From Oscillospiraceae bacterium (GTDB lineage: Bacteria; Bacillota; Clostridia; Oscillospirales; Ruminococcaceae), in assembly GCA_031280965.1 (NCBI GenBank), contig JAITFZ010000001.1:27065-91064 (forward strand): a stretch of DNA of 64,000 nucleotides, read 5' to 3'. Below the pieces are notes generated by a model. It was given only the letters and a program-made list of their open reading frames with translations. It was not told the origin of the DNA and did no database searches. Of the stretch, positions 26,345-35,860 are shown piece by piece (positions within the stretch are counted from its first letter, which is position 1; every line of letters starts with the position of its first letter). The translations under genes were made by a program, and so were the position numbers.

Positions 26345-28450
26345 TTAAATTTTTAAATATTTTCTCAACATTTCCAAAACTTCATTAATATCAAGCGGTT
26401 TACCTACATGGGCGTTCATGCCTGATTTCATGCACTGCTCCACATCTTCACGGAACACATTCGCCGTCATAGCAACGATGGGTATTTCACCCGCTTTAGG
26501 TAATCCCGAGGCGCGTATTTGCTGCGTAGCTTCATGCCCGCCCATCTCCGGCATTTGCAAATCCATCAGTATCATATCATATCTTTCGGGCGCTTCGCGG
26601 AACATACGCAGAGCCTCCGCGCCGTTTTCCGCACAGTCAATCTCTAATAATGTCGGCTCAAGCAACGCTAATACGATTTCACGGTTAATTTCTACGTCCT
26701 CGGCAAGTATAATCCGCTTCCCTTTGAAAATATCCTCATTATTTTCTTCCCGGCTTTCGGGTTCGGAGATTTTCCGTTCATTTCCAACACCGACGACCGC
26801 GGTAAAAATAAATCGTGTGCCTTTGTCTATTTCAGATTCTACCCATATATCACCATGCATCAAATTAATTATTTTCTTGGATATTGCAAGACCTAAGCCG
26901 GTGCCGCCGTATTTTCTTGATATACTGCCGTCGGCTTGTTCAAAGGGCTGGAACAAATGGGATTGCTGTTCTTTGGTAATACCTATGCCGTTATCGCATA
27001 CTTCAATGCGTAGCAGATAGCCATCCTCTGTTTCTTTTTCTTTTCGCGCCGTTAATTTTATGTTGCCGCCCTCGGGCGTGAATTTATTGGCGTTGCTTAT
27101 AAGATTAGTGATTACCTGCGCCAATCTCTGCCTGTCGGTTATGACAGCGGGCGGAATGTTACGGTCAATATCAACCGTAAAATTCTGATTCTTTTTTTCT
27201 ATATTTACAATCACTACCGAAACAACCTGCTCTAACATATCGTTGAACATAAAGTCTGTTTCGGATAAATCGAATTTTCCCGCTTCTATTTTTGACATGT
27301 CCAAAACATCATTGATGACGCCAAGCAGGTGACTCGCGGCGTTTTCAATTTTAGTAAGGCAGTTTTGCATTTTATCTATTTCGTTTGTATTCTTTGCGAT
27401 TTCCGTTATGCCGATAATAGCGTTCATCGGTGTACGTATTTCGTGGCTCATACGCGCCAAAAAGCCGCTCTTGCTCATGCTTTCTTCATCCGACAGGATT
27501 TTTTCCACGCGGGTGCGGACTAATATATAGCTTAGGATAAGGATTAAAGCGATACCTATAATGCTGAGTACCGCGCCCATTATGTATACTTGCCCGTAAT
27601 AGCTCGAACGCGGCACTATGATTCCGATATGCCACCCGTTAAAAACAGTTCGGAAAAAAGCAACGGAATCGACTTCGTCCGCATTTAAAAACCGAACGGC
27701 AGAAATCTCTTTTTCATCTGAAATCATCTGCGCCAGCATCGGATAACCCCCGCCGGCTTCATTGATGTTAACACCGATTAAATTTTTGTCGCGATGTGTT
27801 GAAAAGCTCATTTGGTCGTCAACCAACACACCGTAGCCTTCGTTAGCGATTCTTTGGGAGTCTATAAAATCAGTGACCATAGTTATATCTATATCAATCG
27901 CCACGATACCCACCGGCTGACCTTGAGCGTCAAAAACCTGCTGTGAAAACGTGATGCATATCCCGCCGGTATCAGCGTCTAAATAAGGTTCTGATATATA
28001 AACGCTGTTCTCGTTTTTTACCGCGCCTATATGCCAGGGGCGCGAAGGCGCGTAATAATCTTCCGGCGGCACCCAAAGCGAACCGTCTAAAAATTCATCT
28101 CTAATATATGCATACACCGATAAAAAGCCGGATATTGCGGTGTGGTTCTCACTAAAATATGTATTGGTCGCAACTAAATAATATAAAATATCTTCGTTAC
28201 TTTGATTTTCTATGAGCATGGTTTCCACGCTTTGCATAACATTAGCGAACATAAGCTCGGAACCCACTAAACTGCCGGTTACGGTTGCCTGCATGGTATT
28301 CATCGTTTCTTCGCCGATGGCGCGCATTTGCTGGGCTACAATCCTGCTAACATAAAGATAACTTACAAGTACCATTGTAAAAAAAGCAAGCAACACAAGC
28401 AACACCTGTCTGATGTTGGCTCCTATAAATTTTTTAGCGCGCACATTCAT
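26345..28450 (-). CDS. dCache-sensor hybrid histidine kinase
   Basis: I prefer the ATG seven bases after AGGAG (701 residues); another ATG lies 6 bp upstream. Transmembrane helices at about 14-36 and 288-310 bracket an extracytoplasmic dCache-like sensor. It contains SRPWHIGAV, YISEPYLDADTGG, ITFSQQVF and GIVAIDIDI, a spacing resembling the amino-acid-binding dCache motif, with His replacing the usual Tyr after Trp. The DHp is [15 protein letters not shown] (His near 336). The ATPase domain has LISNANKFT and GGTGLGLAIS, and the single receiver has ILMDLQMPEMGG. It is transcribed from a shared sensor promoter (28518-28564). Confidence 0.92.
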   Translation of the reverse strand: MNVRAKKFIGANIRQVLLVLLAFFTMVLVSYLYVSRIVAQQMRAIGEETMNTMQATVTGSLVGSELMFANVMQSVETMLIENQSNEDILYYLVATNTYFSENHTAISGFLSVYAYIRDEFLDGSLWVPPEDYYAPSRPWHIGAVKNENSVYISEPYLDADTGGICITFSQQVFDAQGQPVGIVAIDIDITMVTDFIDSQRIANEGYGVLVDDQMSFSTHRDKNLIGVNINEAGGGYPMLAQMISDEKEISAVRFLNADEVDSVAFFRTVFNGWHIGIIVPRSSYYGQVYIMGAVLSIIGIALILILSYILVRTRVEKILSDEESMSKSGFLARMSHEIRTPMNAIIGITEIAKNTNEIDKMQNCLTKIENAASHLLGVINDVLDMSKIEAGKFDLSETDFMFNDMLEQVVSVVIVNIEKKNQNFTVDIDRNIPPAVITDRQRLAQVITNLISNANKFTPEGGNIKLTARKEKETEDGYLLRIEVCDNGIGITKEQQSHLFQPFEQADGSISRKYGGTGLGLAISKKIINLMHGDIWVESEIDKGTRFIFTAVVGVGNERKISEPESREENNEDIFKGKRIILAEDVEINREIVLALLEPTLLEIDCAENGAEALRMFREAPERYDMILMDLQMPEMGGHEATQQIRASGLPKAGEIPIVAMTANVFREDVEQCMKSGMNAHVGKPLDINEVLEMLRKYLKI

Positions 28451-28517
28451 AGACATGCTCCTTGCCTATTATTTCACAAGTTTTTTTCCACAAATTTCAA
28501 AGGAATAATATGTTTTT

Positions 28518-28564
28518 ATTATAACATACATAAATCAAAAAACGCGAAGGTTCCGTATCTGTCC
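28518..28564 (-). promoter_or_regulatory. Shared sensor-gene promoter, copy 2
   Basis: On the minus strand GGACAGATACGGAACCTT plus CGCG (28543-28564) is followed 19 bp later by TATGTTATAAT (hexamer 28518-28523). The element itself is flanked by CGCGAAG/CTTCGCG arms, and it starts just after the stop codon of the response-regulator gene. Confidence 0.75.
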
Positions 28565-28574
28565 TCTTCGCGCT

Positions 28575-29249
28575 TCATACCCTTTCAAACGTGTATCCTT
28601 TTCCGCGTGTAACGGTAATGGTGTACCCCGAATCCTCAAGACTGCTTCGCAGGCGGTGAATCGCTTTTTTAATTGCCTGCGTATCTTTGTTCATCGGCTG
28701 TCCCCAAATTTTTTTATAAAGATGGTCTGCATTTATAAGCTGCTCTTCATGCTGTACAAACAACAGCAACAGAAAAAACTCCTTTTGCGTAAGAAGTAAA
28801 TCCTTTCCGCCCGCAAATGCTTGTCCGCTCTGTATATCAAGAAATAAAGAGCCGCGCCTTATGAACTCCGGAACCTGCTCCGCGCTTTGCAAAAGATTTT
28901 TGAGCCGGACAAGAAGAACGCCGGAAGTATACGGCTTTGTTAAATAATCATTACAGCCGCTTTCAAATCCTTTTATAACATAAATATCTTCACTCAAACC
29001 CGACAGAAGCAACACAGGTACCCTTGAAAATTTTCGCAGTTCCCTTAGAAAATCAAGTCCGTTGCCGTCAGGCATATCAATATCAAGGATTATTGCGTCA
29101 GGGAGCTTTTGCTTTGCGGACGCCCTTACTTCGGCAAGTGTCACGGCGGTTTGGACGGCAAATCCGTCATCTTCCAGCATACTCCTGTTGAGTTCCCGAA
29201 CATCTTCGCTGTTTTCTGTTAAAAGAATAAGTTTATTCTTTATGTTCAT
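28575..29249 (-). CDS. OmpR/PhoB-family response regulator
   Basis: This is 224 residues from the ATG chosen by SD AAAGGA; an in-frame ATG ten codons upstream lacks an SD. The receiver domain (residues 5-118) has phospho-Asp in IILDIDMPDGNG, the switch region LLLSGLS and the Lys in YLTKPY. The C-terminal winged helix (about 130-224) has LLTQKEFFLLLLFVQH and KDTQAIKKAIHRLRSSLEDSG. It is the only DNA-binding response regulator in the nest and so a candidate final output, possibly acting on the shared promoter element. It has its own sigma-A promoter (29402-29430). Confidence 0.92.
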   Translation of the reverse strand: MNIKNKLILLTENSEDVRELNRSMLEDDGFAVQTAVTLAEVRASAKQKLPDAIILDIDMPDGNGLDFLRELRKFSRVPVLLLSGLSEDIYVIKGFESGCNDYLTKPYTSGVLLVRLKNLLQSAEQVPEFIRRGSLFLDIQSGQAFAGGKDLLLTQKEFFLLLLFVQHEEQLINADHLYKKIWGQPMNKDTQAIKKAIHRLRSSLEDSGYTITVTRGKGYTFERV

Positions 29250-29357
29250 ATTTTCATAAAGTCCTTTCTTCATCGGCAAGGAATGAAAACGACATTTTCC
29301 CCGTTTCAGTTGTATTTTGTTTCAAACTTGTTTTCATAAAGCCCTTTCTTCACCGAC
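29247..29357 (-). repeat. Duplicated leader segment of the response-regulator gene
   Basis: The translation-initiation segment (29247-29290) contains GATGAAGAAAGGACTTTATG. A second partial copy lies in the leader at 29330-29357 (GGTGAAGAAAGGGCTTTATG), and a third near-copy begins the kinase gene at 38577-38620. Copies 1 and 3 share about 44 bp. Confidence 0.6.
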
Positions 29358-29401
29358 CTTGTTTTATCTCTTCTGCAGTTCGCTTTTTTATTTCTATACA
29401 T

Positions 29402-29430
29402 AGTATATTGATTTATTCGTCATATGTCAA
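29402..29430 (-). promoter_or_regulatory. Sigma-A promoter of the response-regulator gene
   Basis: On the minus strand the boxes are TTGACA, a 17-bp spacer, and TATACT, a near-consensus promoter. It gives a leader of about 145 nt that contains the duplicated segment. The shared sensor element is absent here. Confidence 0.85.
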
Positions 29431-29441
29431 GTGATTTACAC

Positions 29442-29469
29442 ACATAAACCGTTAAAATGGCATATGATG
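29442..29469 (+). promoter_or_regulatory. Sigma-K-like promoter of the Cys-rich GLUG gene
   Basis: AC (29442-29443), 17 bp, then CATATGATG (29461-29469), is one base off the CATANNNTA consensus. It lies 21 bp before the start codon, so the leader would be very short. No clear sigma-A alternative is seen. Confidence 0.4.
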
Positions 29470-29490
29470 TAAAAAAAGGAGGATTTTCCG

Positions 29491-30624
29491 ATGTCCAAAA
29501 GAATGGATGGATTATGTTGTTTAAATTGTTGCAGGTGTTGCGAATGCTGTTGCAGGTGTTGTTGCAGGTGCCCCGTACCCCCGTTTCCGCCTCCCGAACC
29601 GCCCTTCCCTCCGATTATTACAACAGCGGCGCAACTAAACGCTGTGAGAAATAATCTTTCTGCGGATTATAAGCTCGGGAATGATATTGATTTAACGCAG
29701 TATCTTTCGCCGAACGGAGAAGGTTATAACAACGGTCATGGCTGGGAGCCAATTGGCAACGGTGATTTCCCGTTTACGGGCAATTTTGACGGTAACGGCT
29801 ATAAAATCACGGGATTATGGCTCAACCGCGACAGCGATTATGCCGGTCTGTTCGGGCATATTTCTAACGGCGGGATTAAAAACCTCAGCGTGGAAATTTC
29901 CGATAAAAGAGTAACCGGGCGACTTTATGTCGGCGGTCTTGTTGGCTTCAGCGACCGCGGTTATATTAAAAACTGCCATGTAAGCGGTGTTGTTTCGGGC
30001 AGAATTACAGGAGGAGTTGCGGGAATTCTTGGTTACGGCAACAACCTTTTAAATTGCAGTTCAAAAGGCAGCGTTTTAGGCAGAGAGGGCTTCAGCGCAC
30101 GAACGGGCGGATTTGCGGGATTTTCGTATATGTCTAACAGGATGGAGCAATGCTACTCAACCTGCGATGTTTCGAGTCCTTTCTCTGTCGGCTTTGAAAG
30201 AAGCTACACCGGCGGGTTTTTAGGTCACGCGCACGGCTTCACAACAATAGCAAATTGTTACGCAGTCGGCACGGTTTCGGGCAGTGATTACACAGGCGGG
30301 TTTATTGGTTTTTCTATAAGCAATTCCAATAATATCATGAATTGCTATTCCGCAGGCGGTGTTTCGGGAACCGAGCCTTTCGTCGGCGGATTTGCGGGCA
30401 GAACCGCTTTCGACTCTATTGCAGAATGTTTTTTTGACAGAGAAGCTTCGGGGCAGGAGAGAGGTGTCGGGGGCGGCAGTAATGAAGGTGTGTTCAGCAG
30501 AACAACCGCCCAAATGAAAATGAGAGATACTTTTACGCATCACGGATGGGATTTTACCACGATTTGGAAAATTATTGAAAACAAGACTTACCCTTTTTTA
30601 CGTTTAAATCCGCCGCTTGGTTAA
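29491..30624 (+). CDS. GLUG-repeat protein with extreme Cys-rich N-terminus, no signal peptide
   Basis: This 377-residue protein has 13 cysteines among its first 27 residues, largely as CC and CCC runs separated by Arg, Glu or Asn. A Pro-rich hinge follows (PVPPFPPPEPPFPP). Residues about 45-370 carry GLUG-type beta-helix units, for example GGLVGFSDRGYIKNCHVSGVVSG, GGFIGFSISNSNNIMNCYSAGGVSG and GGFLGHAHGFTTIANCYAVGTVSG. GLUG proteins are normally secreted, but no signal peptide is possible here. The strong SD (AAAGGAGG) predicts high expression. I infer a self-crosslinking spore-surface fibre or shaft; a metal-binding role is the alternative. Confidence 0.8.
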   Translation: MSKRMDGLCCLNCCRCCECCCRCCCRCPVPPFPPPEPPFPPIITTAAQLNAVRNNLSADYKLGNDIDLTQYLSPNGEGYNNGHGWEPIGNGDFPFTGNFDGNGYKITGLWLNRDSDYAGLFGHISNGGIKNLSVEISDKRVTGRLYVGGLVGFSDRGYIKNCHVSGVVSGRITGGVAGILGYGNNLLNCSSKGSVLGREGFSARTGGFAGFSYMSNRMEQCYSTCDVSSPFSVGFERSYTGGFLGHAHGFTTIANCYAVGTVSGSDYTGGFIGFSISNSNNIMNCYSAGGVSGTEPFVGGFAGRTAFDSIAECFFDREASGQERGVGGGSNEGVFSRTTAQMKMRDTFTHHGWDFTTIWKIIENKTYPFLRLNPPLG

Positions 30625-30632
30625 AAGCAGGC

Positions 30633-30674
30633 AAAAACGCCGGACTTGGTATAAGCCATGTCCGGTGTTTTTTT
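30633..30674 (+). terminator. Bidirectional terminator after the GLUG gene
   Basis: AAAACGCCGGAC pairs with GTCCGGTGTTTT (one G-T pair) around a 14-base loop, and T7 follows. The A-run on the left provides a T-run for the converging minus-strand operon. Confidence 0.85.
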
Positions 30675-30702
30675 ACTGTATATCATTCGTCAACCCCCGG
30701 TA

Positions 30703-32373
30703 CTACTCCATGAATTTATCAGAATTAAGTCTGAATACTTCAAGAACTAACGGGTCGAAATGTTCCGGCTGAGTACGGCCGTCTCCGTTCAGTATTATAT
30801 CAAGCGCGGTAGCGTGCGTGAAAGCGTCCTTATATTCCCTCTTGCTGGTCAGCGCGTCATACACGTCCACTAAAGCAACGATTCTTGCGGATAAGGGGAT
30901 TTCTTCACCCTTCAAGCCTTTCGGGTAACCCGAGCCGTCGTATTTTTCGTGATGATACATCGCAATGTCAACCGCAGTAATCAAATTATCCGCGCCGGAA
31001 TCCAACAGTTCTTTGGTCTGCAACAACATATCGGCTCCGTGAACGGTATGCGATTTCATCGTTTCAAATTCTTCGGGCGTAAGCTTTGCCGGTTTAAGCA
31101 GTATAGCGTCCGAAATTGCGATTTTGCCTATATCGTGAAGCGGAGAATATGCCGCAATGTTATTTATTTCTTTAAGCGAAATAACATCGGGGTATTTACG
31201 ATGAAGACATTCAGCCAGGAATCCCGCCATCTTTTTAATTCTCTTGAGGTGTTCTCCTGTGCCTAAGTCACGGCGTTCAGCCAAAAAGGACATGCCGAAT
31301 ATAATAGCTTCCTGCGACTTGCGAAGTTCTTCCGTCCGCTTTTCCACTAATATTTCCAATCCGTCACGGTGCAGTTTGTTTTCCATCTGATTGCGAACCT
31401 TAATGCTTACAATGTCCGGATTATAAGGTTTGACGATATAATCCACAGCGCCCAGCATCAAGCCCTGCGCTTCACTGAAGCTGTCCCCGCTTCCCGTAAT
31501 GAATATAACGGGCGTATGTAAAAACCTGCTGTCGCCTTTCATATGCCTAAGCACCTCAAAGCCGTCAATCCCCGGCATTATAACGTCAAGCAGAACAATA
31601 TCGGGCAGGTTCTTATCCATAACCTTCAGTGCGCGCTCCCCGTTCGCGGCTATGTACACGGTATAGGAATCCTCAAGCATACCGCGCAAAGCGCTTAAAT
31701 TTTCTTTTGAGTCGTCTACGATTAAAACGGAATTCTTCGCATTTATAAGGCTTTTCGCTGTTTTTTTATTAGCTGTTTCGGGCGTTTCGCCGAAGCCGTG
31801 ATTTAATAATATTTTATTGACAATGTCGGTTGCTTCGTCATAGTCATAATCCGGTACCTTTTTAGCGAGGGCGTTCAGTTCATCATCGCTGACAGATTTC
31901 CAGCGCTTTGCCGATAATGCTTTTACAGCGGCTTCACACTGAGCCGGTTCACTTATTTCAAGCGCCGAAAACATTTCCGTGAGCAACCCGCGAAGCTCAC
32001 AGGTTTCGCCTTCCGGACGCTGTTGTGAACTTCCGCCGTCACTGGTTGCGCTTAGAATGTTTTCTTTTGTTTCTCTCATGCAAATCCATATATTGTCGTA
32101 TAAAGCCTTATCTAAAATTCCCGAATACTGCATCTTTTCAAACTCAACTAACGCTTCATATAAGGTTGTGGCACCCATATTACCCGCCACACCTTTGATT
32201 TTATGGATATTCTTAGCGGATTCTTCCGCGTTTTCGCTTGAAAAGGCTGTTTCCATCGGTGTTTCATCTATTTCAAGTCCTATAGCAAAAGAGCGGAGAA
32301 CCTTCAAATATCTGTCCGCCTTGCCTCCGAAGCGTTTTATGCCGGTTTCTACATCTACACCATTGATTTTCAT
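30703..32373 (-). CDS. Hpt-receiver-HD-GYP c-di-GMP phosphodiesterase
   Basis: This 556-residue protein begins with an Hpt domain (residues 1-100, His in NIHKIKGVAGNMGA). A linker helical region and a receiver follow (about 215-335, Asp in IVLLDVIMPGIDGF). An HD-GYP domain (about 350-550) has HDIGKIAIS, YHHEKYDGSGYPKGLKG and ARIVALVDVYDALTS. The metal and GYP residues are intact, so it should hydrolyse c-di-GMP. An Hpt and a receiver in one protein imply that it both takes and passes phosphate. It is the last gene of the FIST-kinase-HD-GYP unit, starting 54 bp after the kinase. SD is AAGGGGG. Confidence 0.9.
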   Translation of the reverse strand: MKINGVDVETGIKRFGGKADRYLKVLRSFAIGLEIDETPMETAFSSENAEESAKNIHKIKGVAGNMGATTLYEALVEFEKMQYSGILDKALYDNIWICMRETKENILSATSDGGSSQQRPEGETCELRGLLTEMFSALEISEPAQCEAAVKALSAKRWKSVSDDELNALAKKVPDYDYDEATDIVNKILLNHGFGETPETANKKTAKSLINAKNSVLIVDDSKENLSALRGMLEDSYTVYIAANGERALKVMDKNLPDIVLLDVIMPGIDGFEVLRHMKGDSRFLHTPVIFITGSGDSFSEAQGLMLGAVDYIVKPYNPDIVSIKVRNQMENKLHRDGLEILVEKRTEELRKSQEAIIFGMSFLAERRDLGTGEHLKRIKKMAGFLAECLHRKYPDVISLKEINNIAAYSPLHDIGKIAISDAILLKPAKLTPEEFETMKSHTVHGADMLLQTKELLDSGADNLITAVDIAMYHHEKYDGSGYPKGLKGEEIPLSARIVALVDVYDALTSKREYKDAFTHATALDIILNGDGRTQPEHFDPLVLEVFRLNSDKFME

Positions 32374-32427
32374 TTTGCATCCCCCTTGTATTTGGTTTAT
32401 TATGCTTGCCGCAAGCCATTTTACGCT

Positions 32428-34608
32428 TTAGTTTTCCGGAGCCGGCTTGGCAAGCAGGTAACTCCGCAGCTTGTCTAAAACCTCATCGTAATCTATGGGT
32501 TTTCCTATATGCCCGTTCATGCCCGACGCGATGGATTTGTCTATGTCTTCCTGAAAAACATTCGCGGTCATGGCTACGATTGGTATTGTTTTTGCCTGCG
32601 GAATTTCAAGCGCTCTTATATTTCGTGTCGCTTCAAATCCGTCCATTACGGGCATTTGAATATCCATAAATATCATATCATATTTTTCAGGCGATTCAAT
32701 AAAAATGCGGACGGCTTCCTCTCCGTTTTCAGCGCAGTCGATTTCAATCTGCGTCGGCTCTAAAAGAGCTGTCACAATTTCGCGGTTGATTTCAACGTCC
32801 TCTGCCAATAAAATACGATGACCGCTGAAAAGACCGGATAAATCGTCCTCGTTGTCTTCAACTGTGCATTGAATGACGCCGAAAGTTTCGTTTACTACTT
32901 CCTCGATTGCCGACGGAAACAGAGGTTTCGCCAAAAACTTGTCTACTCCCGCTTTTTTTGCGTCGTCCTCAATTGTACTCATCTCGGCGGATGAAATCAT
33001 TATTACAATGGTATTGTCGCTGTCTGTATCATTTTTTGTGTCCTTCAATGCCTTTGTCAGGGCTAAGCCGTCCATGCCCGGCATTTTCCAGTCCACAAAG
33101 TAAATATTATACGCGCCGCGCAACTTCACAAGACCGAGGGCTTCTTCGCCGCTCTGCGCCGTGTCGCAGGATGCCCCGAACCTGCCCATTATTTCCTCAA
33201 TGTATTCCAGTATGGCGGGGTCGTCGTCAACGGCTAAGAACGACAGTACGCTCCAGTCAACGGCGCCTTTCATTTTTTCCGCCCGAATTTCCTCGCCGCG
33301 CTTCGCTTTAAATATAAATTTGAACGCTGTGCCTTTTCCGAGTTCGGATTCAACCCATATTTCGCCTTCCATCATATTGATGATATTCTTTGAAATCGCA
33401 AGACCCAAGCCCGTGCCCCCGTATTTACGGGTTGTGCTTGATTCCGCCTGATGAAAGGTTTGGAATAACTGGTTTTGCTGTTCCGAGCTTATGCCTATGC
33501 CCGTGTCGGCAACAGTAATTTGAACGGAACAGACATCGTCTTCTTCGCCCAAATACTTCGCGTCAAGTGTCACAGAACCTTCTTCGGGCGTAAATTTAAC
33601 GGCGTTTCCGAGCAGGTTGGTTATAACCTGCGCGAGCCTGTGGTCGTCCCCGATTAAAACACGCGGGATATTTTCATCGATATGCACTGTAAATCTCTGC
33701 CGTTTTTCGTCCGCACGAAAGGTAACTACATTCACTACCCTAAGAAGCAGTTTTTCAAAATCAAACTCTATGGGTGAGAGTTCAAATTTATTTGCTTCTA
33801 TTTTTGACATATCTAATATATCGTTGATTACGCTTAACAAGTGCTGAGATGCATCCTCAATTTTATTCAGGCAATAATCCTTGCGCTCTGCGCTTACAGC
33901 CATTCTTCCTATTGAGGTCATGCCGATGATTGCATTCATCGGCGTTCTGATTTCATGGCTCATCGTCGCCAAAAAGCTTGATTTTGCGTTGCTTGCGTCT
34001 TCGGCTCGCTGTTTTTCACGCATGAAGTCCGTAAGGTCTATCATAACTGCGAGGATTCCCGACATTGCGTTGTTTTCTTCTTCGCTCCCGGCTCGTCGCA
34101 ATTCTATAGTATAAAATCTGCGCTCTCCAGTTCCGGAAAAATCGGCGTTTGCGTCAAAGCGGATTATATCGTCCGACTGTGCCGCCCTATTAAACGCTGC
34201 TTTGAACGCTTCCATTCCGTCGGCGGTAAAATATGCCGGAAACACATCTTCATAGTTACGGTTTTTAATATAATCAAAGTTGGGCGTCCGGGTTTCGGAC
34301 ATAAACGTTTCGGTTGATAAAACAAAGCGTCCGCCGCCATCGAAGAGTATTATGATATTCGGACAGCTTTTCAGGAGCATGTCTGTATATGCCCGCTGTT
34401 GAATATTTGCGTCTGTAAGCGCGTTGTTGAGGCTCGTCTTTGCGTACGTCGCCTTTGTCACTTTTTCAAGCAGGGCGTTTGTTACCCTGTTTTCGCGCTC
34501 GCATTTTTTGTTTTCACGGGTCAGCCTATCCACTTCTTCAAGAAGCCGCTGATTTTCATCAGCAAGTGACTGAACGGTTTCATTAAGCATCATTTCTTTT
34601 TCAAGCAA
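32428..34608 (-). CDS. Hybrid histidine kinase, soluble, PAS and two receivers
   Basis: This 726-residue protein has a TTG start (SD AAAGGTG). A coiled coil at residues 1-60 is followed by a PAS-like domain (about 75-200). The DHp is [15 protein letters not shown] (His near 230), then the ATPase domain ([26 protein letters not shown]) and two receivers (YFVDWKMPGMDG; IFMDIQMPVMDG). No membrane helix is seen. From the DHp on it is a close paralogue of 18575-20710. It is 39 bp downstream of the FIST gene, so FIST probably supplies its stimulus, with the HD-GYP protein as output. Confidence 0.92.
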   Translation of the reverse strand: MLEKEMMLNETVQSLADENQRLLEEVDRLTRENKKCERENRVTNALLEKVTKATYAKTSLNNALTDANIQQRAYTDMLLKSCPNIIILFDGGGRFVLSTETFMSETRTPNFDYIKNRNYEDVFPAYFTADGMEAFKAAFNRAAQSDDIIRFDANADFSGTGERRFYTIELRRAGSEEENNAMSGILAVMIDLTDFMREKQRAEDASNAKSSFLATMSHEIRTPMNAIIGMTSIGRMAVSAERKDYCLNKIEDASQHLLSVINDILDMSKIEANKFELSPIEFDFEKLLLRVVNVVTFRADEKRQRFTVHIDENIPRVLIGDDHRLAQVITNLLGNAVKFTPEEGSVTLDAKYLGEEDDVCSVQITVADTGIGISSEQQNQLFQTFHQAESSTTRKYGGTGLGLAISKNIINMMEGEIWVESELGKGTAFKFIFKAKRGEEIRAEKMKGAVDWSVLSFLAVDDDPAILEYIEEIMGRFGASCDTAQSGEEALGLVKLRGAYNIYFVDWKMPGMDGLALTKALKDTKNDTDSDNTIVIMISSAEMSTIEDDAKKAGVDKFLAKPLFPSAIEEVVNETFGVIQCTVEDNEDDLSGLFSGHRILLAEDVEINREIVTALLEPTQIEIDCAENGEEAVRIFIESPEKYDMIFMDIQMPVMDGFEATRNIRALEIPQAKTIPIVAMTANVFQEDIDKSIASGMNGHIGKPIDYDEVLDKLRSYLLAKPAPEN

Positions 34609-34647
34609 CAGACCACACCTTTCTTTGGCTGTTCGGCGACAATTATT

Positions 34648-35805
34648 TTATATTAGGCAAGCGATAAAAGTATTATTATGAAAACGATTAACGGCTCTCC
34701 CTCCCGATACTTGCGTCGGGCAGATTTCCCCGCCTGAGTTCGCCATCATAAACGGCAGTTTTTCACTGATTTTACCGCTCAGATATTCCATTTCCTTATA
34801 TTGCTCCGAACCGAGTGTTATGCTTCTGGATATGCAGGAGTATGCCAGTAACATTGCCGCGCCTTCAATTTCTTTTAAAATTCTGCCGGCGGCTTCTTCT
34901 ATTGTAAACATTACGTCGTCTTTATCCGTTACCGACATATAGAGGGTGCTTCCCTCCGGCATTGCGCCGGCGCAGATTGCGTATTTTTCGGGCGTAAGCA
35001 TGACGAAAATTTTTGAAACTTTCGGTGTTCCGTCGTTATAGTCAAGCAGAAAAGGAAGCGAGGACATAGCGTACTGCGACTCGCTGGCTTCAACTAACCC
35101 CAAATCCTCAAAGTAATTAATAACAGGGCGTTCATTAACTTCCATCAGCATATGCCCTTCGCTTTTTGTTACTTTGGCGCTTTTTTCGAGTAATCTGCTC
35201 TCGGATATGTTGGCGATAAAAAACTTTGGCGTCAGGGCGCCGTATATAAGTATCATTACCATCTTGTCGCTGTAATGCTCGCCGTCCGCAAGCATGAAGC
35301 AGTTTCTGAAATCCATGGTGTCGTCCACTGAAAGCGTCCCGAAGCACGGAACGCCTCCTGAAGCTTCTGTAATAACGTTGACATATTCATCGCCGCAGTT
35401 CTGAAGTATAAAAGGTGCGAACATAAAAATCAATGCCGGCTTTTCCGTTCTGCAAGCGGATTTATAGCTTTCCGCAATTATTTTTCCCGGTTCTGCCATA
35501 AGCGACGGCGTTATAATCCTGTCAAACTCCACATCATCGCTTGTCATAACTGTCAGGGCTAAAAGGAGCGAGTCCGTTTCGGACGAAACCGACTGCGCCG
35601 ACGAAATGGAGCCGACCACGCTGAAAGGAAGCGCATCGCACACGGCTTTATAAATTCCCGAATGTATAAATTCATAGTGACAGGTAACGATGCCTATGGT
35701 GTTTTTCATAAGCCCGCCGTCAAGGTTTAATTGTGAGCTTAACTGCTCAACCGCTAACTTTTCGTCATCTAATTCGCCTGTGTACGCTACTGTGGTTTTA
35801 ATCAT
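34648..35805 (-). CDS. FIST-domain sensor protein
   Basis: This 385-residue protein carries FIST N (about 30-215: IGIVTCHYEF, VVGSISSAQ, VPCFGTLSVDD) and FIST C (about 225-375: NERPVINYFEDLGL, MANSGGEI) domains. FIST modules are proposed small-molecule (possibly amino-acid) sensors coupled to two-component or c-di-GMP systems. It is soluble and has no fused output, so it must signal by protein contact with the adjacent kinase. It heads a three-gene unit behind a shared sensor promoter (35861-35908). SD is GAAAGGA. Confidence 0.88.
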   Translation of the reverse strand: MIKTTVAYTGELDDEKLAVEQLSSQLNLDGGLMKNTIGIVTCHYEFIHSGIYKAVCDALPFSVVGSISSAQSVSSETDSLLLALTVMTSDDVEFDRIITPSLMAEPGKIIAESYKSACRTEKPALIFMFAPFILQNCGDEYVNVITEASGGVPCFGTLSVDDTMDFRNCFMLADGEHYSDKMVMILIYGALTPKFFIANISESRLLEKSAKVTKSEGHMLMEVNERPVINYFEDLGLVEASESQYAMSSLPFLLDYNDGTPKVSKIFVMLTPEKYAICAGAMPEGSTLYMSVTDKDDVMFTIEEAAGRILKEIEGAAMLLAYSCISRSITLGSEQYKEMEYLSGKISEKLPFMMANSGGEICPTQVSGGRAVNRFHNNTFIACLI

Positions 35806-35860
35806 TTTTTATTTTCCTTTCAATCAATCGGATAACCCTTGTGTTTATAACTGCTAAAAA

